Of a stretch of 64,000 bases of DNA, positions 22,194-33,226 are shown piece after piece. The stretch covers positions 8,747,031-8,811,030 of the forward strand of contig CM055311.2 in the NCBI GenBank assembly GCA_029255685.2, written 5' to 3'. Position 1 is the stretch's first letter. Every line of letters begins with the position of its first letter. Under the pieces are notes generated by a model that worked only from the letters and a program-made list of their open reading frames with translations, ran no database searches and was not told the origin of the DNA. The DNA comes from Silene conica (Eukaryota; Streptophyta; Magnoliopsida; Caryophyllales; Caryophyllaceae). The position numbers and the translations under genes were made by a program.

Positions 22194-25100
22194 ATGGCAG
22201 TGACGAGAACGACGGCGGCCATTGTTCTTCATCGACTTGCACTTCCAGCATTTCAAACAGCTTTATTACCCAACTCTAAACTCCTTCCTTCACTGCTGAT
22301 TTCCCGCACCTTGGGATTTCCAGGCAGTCGGAGGAGGATTAGTTACAGTAGCATCCGATGTGAAGCTGCCAAGAAAGCGTCGTCTCGTCTTTCTCAGATT
22401 CACCAGCTTCTTGAAGACTCTGAAGAGCGCTCTAAATCCGCTGCCAATGAACCCCCGCCACCTAGTATCTCTCTCGGTACTTACTCTCACTCTCATTCAT
22501 TTTTGTGAATTCGTCAATTGTAATGACTTATGTGTTAGTTTCAATGTTCCGTGGGTAATTCTATCAACTTCTTCCTGCTTCTCATTTGTTTACTCATTCC
22601 ATTTTTTGCGTCTCCAATATTTGCGTTACTCTATTTTGGGATGCCTTTATTGTATATATCCTGTCTCAATCATCTCTTTAGTTTTTGGATATTCTACTGT
22701 GTATTCTCCAGGTTTTTCGGTTTTCTATGTTGTATCCCACATGTTTGTAATTCTATGGTGTACCTGAACTCTATACATCAGTCTAATACATGACCGTATC
22801 TGTTGTCTTTGTTAATTTGGTTTCTTAAATAACCTATTAAATTGTCTATTTACCATTGCAATTACTGGAAGTTGCTCTTTTACTTATTATTTCTCGGAAT
22901 TACGCATTAACCCACCAAATAGTATACGAAACCAACTAAAAGTTCATCAAATTTTCATTATCATGTCATGAATTATAACACATAGTATGTTTTTAATAGT
23001 AGTTGGTGCTTATTAACAGTATTATGATGTTTCTCAAATAGGATGGTGATAACAACATTAATAAGTCAGAATAAAGGTGAAAGTACGGTTGTTTGATCGT
23101 AATAAAATTAATGGGAGGTTGTGGTAGAGAAATAAGTAAAAAGTTTAGGGGTACAATTTAGAATATAAAAAAGAGGGTACAACATAGAAAACATAAAAAC
23201 CCAAGGATACACCGTAGAATATCCCATAGACAATCTTTGTGAGGAATTTGAATCAAAGATAAACAAATGATTAGAACGAAAAGTGTGCAATTTTTCAACT
23301 GTTTCTCTACAAAGACAATCTTTCAGCCAAGAGCAAAGGTAAACAAGGAACAAAGGTAAGCTGATGAAGTAATCGTCCCTCAACATAGCTTTTGATGTAT
23401 TCAGTTCTCTGACAAAGAGTGGATTTCAGTCTGTGACTATTTATCCTATCAATGGTAAGACTGTACAACAATTATGTGATTTTGTCATATATATAGTTTC
23501 TCGTCATCGTCTACATGGAGAATGGATATGTTTGTGTTTTAAAACTATATTTTGTCATACATGTGATTATTTATCCTATGAATGGCGCAAAATAAAACAA
23601 TCGAGTCATCGTCTACACGGAGAATAGATATGTTCGTGTTTGAGACAGATGTGATTAGTTCTACTTGACGTCTTTCAATCAGAAGTGTGTTACGTGAAGG
23701 CCGGTTATCTATGAAATACATGTGCATGTTGTCTTTGAGACAGGGGGTCAGAATTGAATCAATCTTCCTTCTTCATTAAAGAAATAGACTTCAATCGCAA
23801 AGTCCTTAATCCTTTTTATGATGTTTTGAAAATTTCTACATTTTGATTAGTTGCTGCTGATTTCTGCATAATATTTGGTATGTCTCATATTGGAGGACTG
23901 AGTGAAGTAGAAAATGTCCTAAGCTGACCTGGATAGGGCTTGGCATTATCAAGGTGTTGGGACATTTTTAAATTGGCATTTTCAGTATTCTGCATAAGAA
24001 GTTGAATATTTTCGTTTCCAAAAGAAAGGGTCAGAAATGACTTTTTTTCCTTATACAAAAATAAACACAAGCGTGATCAGTGATGCCTCTGGTAGAGTTT
24101 GATTTCACCAGGGTGTTTTAACCTTTTCAGCATATTTGCAATTTTGAATCTCTCCGGCAATTTATTCCTGCTATGACTAGGTCTTATATTTAAAAATAAA
24201 ATGGAAAAAAAATAAATGACGAAACTTCACACTATAGACCTTTGAGTCTTTGACTTATTGTAGGTAAACATACTTCCTCAGTATTTGCTCCAAATTTGTA
24301 TGCTCAATATTGCAAGGTGAAATAGAAACTTAGCTACAGCAAAATGGGAACGTCGCTATTTTAAGTTACCAGATTTAGGAAGGGATCAATTATTTGAGTG
24401 AACAAGAACTGACATGCTAACATGTTAGTTTCTGTGAATAATTGGTTTATACTTTATAAAACTTCATGGTTGATGCTAACTAGGTATCAACTAGTACATA
24501 CTGTTTCCGACTCAATCATTTGTTTACCTTTTATATTCTTTGTAAGGGTATTTTAATCAAAGGTAACAATATAGTTGGGACAAAGGGAGCATGTCATATT
24601 GCTATGAGTTCTCTTCCTTGGACCTTGAAGATTCACCATTTGAGAGTTAATTACCTGACAGTGAGTTTTGTATCATGTGAATTCCAAAGTTTCTCTTTCT
24701 AGACTATAAAAGGTAAACATTTGAATCAGTCATTGAACGATTTGCTCCCTTTCTAGAACTTTGCGTTTGTCAACAGTTTTCAGCTATGTTCCCAAATAAT
24801 TGACAGCAAATCAAAAGAAAAATTTGCTTCTATTGAATCAGTTAGCCTGAAACTTTGCATTCCATTTTGAGATTACACTGTTGGCTTCAAGTTAGTTGTT
24901 GTCAAGAAAGCTGGAGGAATAGGCATCTCGAATTCTTACCGCTTAACAATGTATCAATGTTAATTGTTTTACCACTGTGCAGAACACGTAAGTGTGAGTT
25001 TTGCAAGAAGTGGAGGGCCTGGAGGTCAAAATGTCAATAAAGGTATGCTAACTTTATTGGCTTGTTCTTCATAATATAAATAAAATAAAGGAAAAATACA

Positions 25101-27724
25101 TTCATGGTGCATTATGTTCTGTGCTTTTAATTGTGCTGCACAGTCACTACGTACCTTTCTCTTCCTCTGCAGTAAACACTAAGGTAGACATGCGCTTCAA
25201 TGTGAAAGATGCTATTTGGCTTAGTGAAAGAATCCGGGACAAGATTTTGTTATCGGTCTGCTCATCCCTCCATTGTCATTGATGCCTTCTACGAGAGAGT
25301 GAAGTTCTCTTATTTCTTAAACGTTTTAGCTGTTTCTGGCCTTGCAGGAGAAGAATAGGATTAACAAAGACGGCGAAATAGTTATTTCTTCGACAAAGAC
25401 CCGGACTCAACAGTAAAGCTCTTTACAAGTTCCCAACCTTTGAACCAGTTGTTTTATAGTGAATGCGCTGACTACTATCATTTCAATTGTATTTTCTTTT
25501 TTTAGGGGGAACATTCAAGATTGCCTATCAAAGCTACAGGTACTATTCATTTATCATATGGAGTGAGTTAGTTACTCTCCTTAAGTCACGAATCCTTTGT
25601 CAATAAAACAGCTGATGAAGGGTTTGATTGCGGCCAAACAACCTGGTAAATAAAGTGGAGGGTGATCGCCCGATTGGCAAAAAAAGTATAACTTGTGACA
25701 GATTAGTAAAAAAAGGTGAAAGAATGTGACAAATTGACCAAAAAAATCCCACCATAGTTTACTACCATGACAACTCGGTATAAATAAGACATTTCATGTT
25801 TGCCTATTAGCCAGATTTAATTTATGTTTTAAGATTGGTCAATTTATACGAGTTCAGATTGGTTCAGGTGAGTTATTGTAAGTCTACACTCATTATAAGT
25901 CTATGAGGAATGGGGACGGGTTATTTCTTATTTTAAAATTAGTTTGGTTATGTGTCATTTGGATACGAGTTATTCTGGTATCATTTTTAGGATATAATTA
26001 TGATAAAGGATGAGCCTTAATCCCAAAATGTTTGGGGTCTGCCTTACTTTACGGCTTCGGGTGTTGGGCCGTGAAACATGTCAAATTCAAAAGATGAGTG
26101 TGACGGAGATGCGTATGCTGAGGTGGATGTACGGCCATACAAGGAAAGATCGATTAAGGAATGAGGTGATTAGAGAAAAGGTGAAAGTAGCGCCAATATA
26201 GGACAAGGTAATGGAAAATCGACTAAGATGGTTTGGCCATCTGAGAAGGAGACCTATGGACGTACCAATTAAGAGTTAGAGTTGTTAAGAGTTAGAGTTA
26301 GGAGAGTGATAGAGTACGATATGAGATTTCTCGGGCTTTACAAGGGAATGGTGACGGAGAGGGCACAATGGAGGCAAACGATACATGTGGATTTTTAGTA
26401 TTTGATGTTATGTGAAATATGTAGTGTTTTTATTTAACTTTTAAAAATTTATTTGTTCTTTTTGGATTTATTACATGTTTTTACCGACAACTTTCTAATA
26501 TATCAATACTTGGTTCACTCTAGGTATTCCGGACCCTTGAGTTTTACTTCGGTTTTCAAAATCGTTTTAATCTTTATTCTTGATTTAAATTCTAAGTTTT
26601 AATAAAAGAAATCCAGACTTCAATTTTAAAACCTAGAAGTTTTCCTTAGACTTTTGTATTATGTTTCACTCCCCTTTTGTTTTTTCACTTTTCCTTTTCT
26701 ATATTTTTGCATTTTGAGGTGCGCAATCACTTATAGACGGTTCTAAAAGACTATTCACGTCAGCCGACCCCAGTCATTTTGGATTAAGGCTCTATTGTTG
26801 TTGTGCAGCTGAAATTTGGGTTGGGTCGGATTACTACGAATTTCGTGTTATGTATAGTTGTTTTTTTGTAGGACGAGTTTGGCTTCAAATTTTCGGGTTG
26901 GACTTGCTACGTGGACAAGAATATTTCATCAGCTTTAATTGGAAGAAAAGAAAATAAAAACAATATGTAGTAGTTTTGGCCAATTTGTCACTTTTTTTAA
27001 CTAATTTGTCTCAAATGACATTTTTTTACCAAATCTGGCGAATTACCTACACTTCATTTACCAATTTGGTAGTTGGGCCGTTTGATTTCTACTATTACTG
27101 CCTTACTTAGTTACTACTGATGTTTGATCAAATATGTTGTACATTGTGGGCTGCCTTTGTTCTTGTAGATAGTACTAGCTTCCTTTTATCTCCTCCCTCT
27201 CTTTACATCTTTTACCTGACCAGAGATCTTATAATGGTGTTAACCATAAGTACTTGTACATGCTACAAAAAATCCAGGCGATTATTGATGCTGCTGCATA
27301 TGTTCCACCACCACCATCTGAAGAGCAAAAGAAGAAAATATCCCAGTTGTATGTGTCCTAATCTCATTCTCTGTTAATGTGATCCTCCATATTACCTCGA
27401 GTACTTAGACACTCGTCACTCAAATCTGTATACACTTGGATACTTCTTTCTAACTTTTAAGCCAGAAAACGTGTCTTAAAGTGGCTGAAATCAGCAATAG
27501 GACATGTACTTGTGTTGGATATTCCAAGAAGAGTTTGAGTAACATAAATCTCCTATAGAACACTGAAGCTATACGTAGTTTCGATATGTCATGTGGTGTT
27601 GATTTCAGTTTCTGTTTTTCTTCATGGGTGAAGGGCTGCCAAATCAGAGCACAAACGATTACAGAACAAGAAAGTCCTATCACAAAAGAAACAATTCCGA
27701 AGAAGCAAAGATAGTTGGGACTGA
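22194..27724 (+). CDS. Organellar class I peptide release factor-like protein (ICT1/GGQ type)
   Basis: Seven exons join in phase: 22194-22476, 24983-25042, 25173-25255, 25348-25412, 25506-25539, 27278-27348 and 27634-27724, giving 228 residues. The first 60 residues are rich in Arg/Ser/Leu and almost free of acidic residues, as in an organelle-targeting peptide. Exon 2 holds VSFARSGGPGGQNVNK with the GGQ tripeptide that triggers hydrolysis of peptidyl-tRNA. VNTKVDMRF and SSTKTRTQ follow, and the protein ends in a Lys/Arg-rich tail (KRLQNKK, KKQFRRSKDSWD) that in this family inserts into the ribosome. There is no codon-recognition domain, which fits the ICT1/ArfB group that rescues stalled mitochondrial or plastid ribosomes. 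Intron 1 (2.5 kb) and intron 5 (1.7 kb, with a LINE relic) are large. All exons look intact. Confidence 0.92.
26010..26815 (+). mobile_element. LINE 3' fragment inside intron 5 of the ICT1-like gene
   Basis: The plus strand encodes a decayed reverse-transcriptase end (MRMLRWMYGHTRKDRLRNEV, then RLRWFGHLRRRP) and finishes with the LINE tail around GCCGACCCCAGTCATTTTGG near 26762. It is in the same orientation as the host gene. Confidence 0.8.
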
Positions 27725-29258
27725 AGCGACAAACACAAATCACGATGTTTCAGCAGCAAACAACATGGGATTGCAGATTGCTGTATAGAACTATAGGTTA
27801 ACAACAGTACTAGGTTTGCCTGTGTCAGTCAGTCCATCAGTCGGTTGGGCAAACATTTCTTTTGTCGAGGAGGCAGCACCAAAGAACTTCCTGTCCATTG
27901 TGTATGTCTGGTAAACAAGATGAGGCAGTTTAGGCGTAAATATTATTGTAATATTGCACATTATTTTCTTAAACATCCCGATAGAAGATTCAGCCTGTCC
28001 TGTTTTGTTATGACTACATCACTTAGTGGTTACGCAGTTGTTATCGTGGGAACCAAAATTTGTGGGCCGTTGATTATTTCTGTTTTGCAAGTTAATGGGT
28101 AGCACAGTAAGCAAGTAAGCAAGTAAACAAAGATTGGTGCCGGCTTTGTGATGTGGTTAGTTTAACGACTTTAATTTATTGTTGAAAAGTATTCTAGAAT
28201 GTTCCGCAATTTCAGTTAATTTATTCGTCAGTAATGATGTTGCTGAATTTAAAAAAGTGCTTTTGAGTCGCTTTGCTAACTTTTGCGATAATAGTCAACA
28301 TTCACAAGGTCCGTATGAAGTTGACTTTTAGTACTTATACTTTAAAATATCTTGTCTCTCTCTTTCTTTTTCTTATACGCGTTAATTAAAGGAGTTGTGA
28401 AGCACTGAAATGAACTTTCTAGTTACAAACTTATAGTGGGTTTATGTGACGGATATATATCCGCTACAAGTTTATGACGGGTCAAGTATCAGTGTATTAG
28501 TGTATTACTCACATGGTCGATATGACAAAAAGTAAACTGTATTGAGAATAACAAACAATTTGTCTTCTTCCATGTGGATTTTATTTGAGCTTGTGACGGA
28601 TATCGACCGTCAGAAATGAGAATTTGTGTTCTAGTTGTTGTTACCTCAACACTAAGCCCAGAAATAGGGAAACAATTTTTGAAATGGTTGAATACTTGAA
28701 TTCTTAGATTTATTATTAGGGAGGGAGATTGAGGGTAAGTCATAAATGAGAGTGGAATAATTGCTAATTTCATTTTCAGTGTGGTTGGCACTTGACAATT
28801 TACAAATTTAATTTTAATAATGGTATATTCATGAACGTAGAATTAGGATTGAATTCGACATTTCAAGAGTTCGCAAATCCTTAGAATTTACAATTAGAGT
28901 TCAGACTTAATTTCATATCATTCCAATGTAGTTAAAATGTCGGGTTCTCAAATTCTGACCATATAATTATCATATCAATTCCGTAACTATATGATTACGT
29001 TTCTTTTGGGACGCAAATTTCATGGCATTATCTGTACAAAGAGCTACAAGATTAAGAAGAAGCCCAGAAAAGTGAGTTGCCAAAAAACATAAAAAAGTAA
29101 TATATTATGTATTCTCATATGTACATTCGATTATTGTCAACAAACAGTCTATGGAATTAATAAATGCTCGTCAAAAACTTCACTCTAACCAAGAATTGTT
29201 GTTTCATCAATCAAAACTAGGATATGATTTGACCCACTTCTCAATCTCATCATAGTCA
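27725..29258. other. Intergenic region between the ICT1-like and DUF1442 genes (convergent ends)
   Basis: Both neighbouring genes end here, one from each side. Apart from a MITE at 28437-28645 I see no gene, RNA or other repeat. The sequence is AT-rich, and short frames are not supported. Confidence 0.55.
28437..28645. mobile_element. MITE with long inverted ends (copy 2)
   Basis: The left half carries GTGACGGATATATATCCG and GACGGGTCAAGTAT. The right half carries GCTTGTGACGGATATCG and AAATGAGAATTTGTGTT. The latter is also found at the right end of the 31299-31484 copy. Confidence 0.6.
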
Positions 29259-30534
29259 TCAAGTTGCTGTTGTTCGTATCAGATGTTCTTCCCCTGTTAT
29301 CTGATCATAGTGTTTAACCCACTTCTTCTTCTTTGACGAACTTGAACCCGAACCTGCCACGTGTGCCATATCGATTCCTTCCCCGACAGGCAAGTATGCC
29401 GTCCGCACAACCCTCTTCCCGCTGTCAAGTACCCCTCTCCACTTAAACCCACACGATGCTGTTTTACCCCCACCGGCATTCTTACATACCAATACTGCTC
29501 CTCTCTGGCTCAGTCTCGCCAACCTTAAAAACCTTGTAAAATCCCTCCGACCACTGTCGACAACAAGAAAGTCAATGTCGTCTAGCTCAGGCATCACCTC
29601 CTCAGGATCTCCAACGATGATCTCTGGTGTGGTTATGGTGGAGGGGATTGCATCAATGTAGGCAACACGAGAGCGGTGGTCAGGGACAATGCAGACATGA
29701 CGGGCACCTGTATGACAGGCAGCAATTGCCAAGCCAATGCTTGTCGGAATAAGGCCGCCTAGTGACCATGTTTCTACTATTAATTTAGCATTCCACCCAG
29801 CTGCCATGGCTGATAATAGCTCTGCCACTCCTGACCCTTGATGTAATTCACACTGCAATTATTTCAACAAATTTAATCAGAACCTCAAAAACTGCCACAG
29901 TCTTACCAGTACAGTATATATATATATATATATATACATATAGACATGAAAATTGATTGATTGATTGTTTAGACAGACGAGACGAGACGGGATGAAGATA
30001 GGAAGGTGAATGAGGATTTGGAAATGGAAATACTTACATGAGACTAAAGCGTGTCACGGGGCGCCTGCTGAAGACGCATAAAATACAAGTGACTTACGCC
30101 ATGAAACAGTCTCATGATATAGCATTCATTCATTCATTCATTCATTTGTAAGCCCTGCAAATTAATTCACCATATGTAACCAACCTATTTTGATAATCAC
30201 ATCCCTGCTTCCTTCCTGCAACTCAAATACTTTTATTACATTTAATTAATTTCTCTTTTGTTTTCCACAATCAACAATTCTTGTACAAAACAATAATCAT
30301 CTTTCTCATTTCTAATTTCAAGATTTCTCAAACCCAAATTGTAACAAAATTCAATTCCCAATTTCCAGAATCCTCGATTAACAGATTATCTTATATACAT
30401 AACGCCAAAATCGATACTTTCAAAAAGAGAAAGAAGAGAGGAGAATGAAGAGGGTGAATGAATTAGTAACTTACAGATTGAACGGTGTCAATATAAGCTT
30501 TAGAAGCGCTTTCTGGAGACCAAACTAACTTCAT
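29259..30534 (-). CDS. DUF1442 family protein (putative methyltransferase fold)
   Basis: Two exons on the minus strand: 30534-30475 (20 codons, MKLVWSPESASKAYIDTVQS) and 29852-29259, joined in phase 0 over an intron of 622 bp, giving 217 residues. The start motif KLVWSPE.ASKAYIDTV and the block ELLSAMAAGWNAKLIVETW are hallmarks of this plant family. The middle (GGLIPTSIGLAIAACHTGARHVCIVPD) looks like a nucleotide- or SAM-binding Rossmann segment, and DIDFLVVDSGRRDF follows. The C-terminus is Ser/Lys-rich (GSSSSKKKKW). Biochemical function is not established; a SAM-dependent methyltransferase-like fold is usually proposed. The reading frame is intact, and a TATA box lies about 220 bp upstream of the start. 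Confidence 0.88.
29914..29937. repeat. (AT)n microsatellite in the DUF1442 intron
   Basis: About a dozen TA dinucleotides in a row; a likely length-variable locus. Confidence 0.9.
30123..30148. repeat. (CATT)n microsatellite in the DUF1442 intron
   Basis: Six CATT units. The complementary AATG repeat occurs at about 30603-30622 in the same gene's predicted leader. Confidence 0.85.
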
Positions 30535-30750
30535 TTTTAATATCTTTTGATTTAATTCAATTAAATTGTTTTCTGAAAGTTGATGAAGATTGTGAATTTG
30601 GTATGAATGAATGAATGAATAGAAAGAGTAATAAAGGAAATAAAGACAGTTTATTTGTTTCCTTGGAGAATAAGGCAAACAATATAAATAAAAAGAAAAA
30701 GAAAGTCCAAATAAAATGTTGCTTTATTTAGTTGGGATCTTTTTCCTTGT

Positions 30751-30760
30751 TTATATAAGA
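30751..30760 (-). promoter_or_regulatory. TATA box of the DUF1442 gene
   Basis: The minus strand reads TCTTATATAA, a good TATA match. Transcription would start roughly 30 bp downstream, leaving a leader of about 190 bases before the ATG at 30534. Confidence 0.6.
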
Positions 30761-31544
30761 TTGATTCATGACAATTGTGAATGGAAAAGAAATGGAGTAA
30801 ATGAGTACGGCAATTATGGAAGGTGATTTCTGACCTCATTTCTTACGCGGCCCATATAATATAAGTATAATACAATAAGTCTCTCTTAATTCGGATATAA
30901 CCGTTTTAAGATTAAAACAGGTCAAATATATTCAATCGTGGGGATAAGATAAGTTTTTTTATTAATATTGTAACCATTTTATTTTTATTTTATATATAAA
31001 ATGATAAATATTTAACCCGTCTTATTACTTCAAACGAATATGTTTAATTTGAAACAAGAATACGTAATATACTAATATAGTAATATATACCGTGGGCGAC
31101 ATTAAAAAGGTTATACTTGCCTACATCCCCTGCGGAAAAATATATATATACCCCTCTAAGTCAACATTAATGAATTGGTTTTTATCACGAAATTAATACG
31201 AAAAAGTTCATCAATTTATTTTACAAAGCGTTCCCTTTTTAACGAGCCCTATCCGTTAGAAACTGAAAACAGTAATGCTATTTTATAATCAATAAGTTTT
31301 CCTTGTAACGGGTGTATCCGTCACAAGCTTACGATGGGTCAAATATTATCCATATAAATAGATAAGACAAAATAGATTGATATTCCCTAAGCACTCTCCT
31401 TTTGTCTTATCTACCCCACATGAGTAGTATTTGACCCGTCACAAGCTTGCGACGGATATGTCCGTTACAAATGAGAATTTGTGTTTTTACAATAATGCAG
31501 GTGGGAAGACAAGTGGGGTAAATAGAGCACTCAATAAATGATGC
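30761..31544. other. Intergenic region left of Tat element 1
   Basis: AT-rich DNA with no gene. It contains a MITE (31299-31484). It ends with GATGC (31540-31544), the target-site duplication of the Tat element. Confidence 0.6.
31299..31484. mobile_element. MITE with about 50-bp inverted ends (copy 3)
   Basis: The left end (TTGTAACGGGTGTATCCGTC, then CACAAGCTTACGATGGGTCA) is an inverted copy of the right end (TGACCCGTCACAAGCTTGCG, then ACGGATATGTCCGTTACAAA) with a few mismatches. It is the best preserved of the three copies seen. Confidence 0.75.
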
Positions 31545-32226
31545 TGTAGGCACGGAAAATTTATTAAAGTGCCGAATAAATAAAATAAATTAATTATTTT
31601 GAGTTAATACCAAATTTTAACTTAATTTAATTATTTTGTCCTGACTAAATCAAATATGGGTCGATTCGGATTACAAAAGAAGCTATCCGAATTCATAAAC
31701 CCGAAAAAGAAACAAACTTGGGTCAAATTCACAAGTAAACCCACAAATGGGTCTGTGAATGTAAAAGTCCACTAAGGGGAATTGAAATCCTATAAAAGGA
31801 GCTCTCCTCATTCATTTTCAGGAGATTGGACGAATCATAATTTAGAGAGAGAAGAAGATACAAAAGTTCTACAAGCTCCCTCCGCAAATTACTTCTGCAA
31901 GCAGTCAACAAGCACACCAAAACTGTGCCGCCTGCCCAAGAGATTCAAGTCCAAGCTACAACGTTCAAGAGAGAACAAGTCACCGCGACCCTCTCAAGAA
32001 TACAAATCGACACCTCCTATTAGAGTGTACGCGACCTCTATAGGTGTCATTCAAATACAACGTTCACACCCTGCTACATAGAGTGTATACGTAACCTGTC
32101 ACGACATATTAGAATCAGAGGATACATTAGAGGTTGTACACGTAACATTTTGATATTTAATTAATAAAATTTATTTGTTTCATTGTTTTGTATTTCAGTT
32201 ATTGCGATACGAAATCTGCTGTTACA
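31545..32226 (+). repeat. 5' LTR of Tat-1
   Basis: It starts TGTAGGCACGG and ends CTGTTACA. A TATA box (CTATAAAAGG, 31791-31800) is followed by a GA-rich leader. The transcript should start near 31825. Confidence 0.95.
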
Positions 32227-32250
32227 AATTTTGGTGAACCCGACGTGAAA
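32227..32250 (+). promoter_or_regulatory. Candidate primer-binding site of Tat-1
   Basis: TTGGTGAACCCGACGTG lies four bases inside the LTR, which is the expected place. I did not assign the tRNA. Confidence 0.6.
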
Positions 32251-32304
32251 ATCTCTACCTCTCATCTCTACTACCGTTTTACTCAAGTCTACCACAACAA
32301 GAAG

Positions 32305-33226
32305 ATGTCTACCAAGCAAAGCATCTCCTCCAGCGCATCCAAGAGGACCTACGCAGATATCCTGCAAAGTACTCCTGCTGCTGCTACCTCTCCAGCTCTA
32401 CAGTCAGTCGACATCTCTACAAGAGGAAGGATGAAGAAGGCTGCTGTCAATGCTGCTGCTGCAAGTCTACGCTCTGCTCACGTCCCAACTAGGCCGCGCA
32501 AGATCCCCGTCGCCTCCATAGCTGCTGCTACGACACTCCTGACTGCTTCCTCTCCTCCACGTGCGCAGACCAAGGGTGTTAAGGTCGACAAGAAAGCATC
32601 TCCTGGCAACCCAAAGAGGTCGCCAAAGAAGAAAGAAGTCCCAACTCCGGACACTGCTTCAGTCATGGTGATCAACGGCGCTACTCTCGAAGAACAAGTC
32701 CAGAACATGAACGCGCTCCTTGAAAAGATGATGAAGGAAAATGAGGAGAAGAACAAGAAGATTGACGAGCTCCAAAAAGAGGCGGTGGCGCTCCGTGACA
32801 AGAAGGCTGAGAGCGAATATGCTGACACTGAGGAGGAGGATGATAGCGACAAAGATGTTGGCAAGGATGACGGTGGAAAGCCAGCTAATGAAGTCGGCGC
32901 CTTCACTGAGGAAAAGCTTCAGGAGCTAATAGCAAGGACCATCAAGAGTCAGTTAGACAACAGCTCAGCAAGCAATGGACGTTACATCAAGCCTTATACC
33001 AAGAGGATTGACAGTTTACGCATGCCTTCTGGTTATCAACCTCCAAAGTTTCAACAGTTCGACGGAAAGGGGAACCTCAAACAACACATTGCTCACTTCG
33101 TCGAGACATAGCAACGCTGGAACTGAAGGTGATTGTTTAGTAAAACAGTTTGTGCGCTCTCTTAAAGGGCTTGCGTTTGATTAGTATACGGATCTGGATT
33201 CTGAGTCAATCGACAGCTGGGGTCGC
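32305..33226 (+). pseudogene. Tat-1 gag, N-terminal part, frameshifted
   Basis: The start MSTKQSISSSASKRTYAD is followed by Ala/Lys/Pro-rich sequence, a coiled coil (about 32690-32800), an acidic segment and the beginning of the capsid-like region (GYQPPKFQQFDGKGN). The frame breaks near 33110 right after HFVET, through a small deletion. A TAG at about 33182 then stands where the surrounding family pattern suggests a Trp. Homology resumes in a new frame at 33227. Gag would form the virus-like particle that packages the RNA. Confidence 0.85.

Noticed and set aside
32478..32906. Minus-strand Ser-rich open frame of 142 codons
   Set aside because: It is the reverse of the Tat-1 gag coding sequence, with no domain and no promoter.
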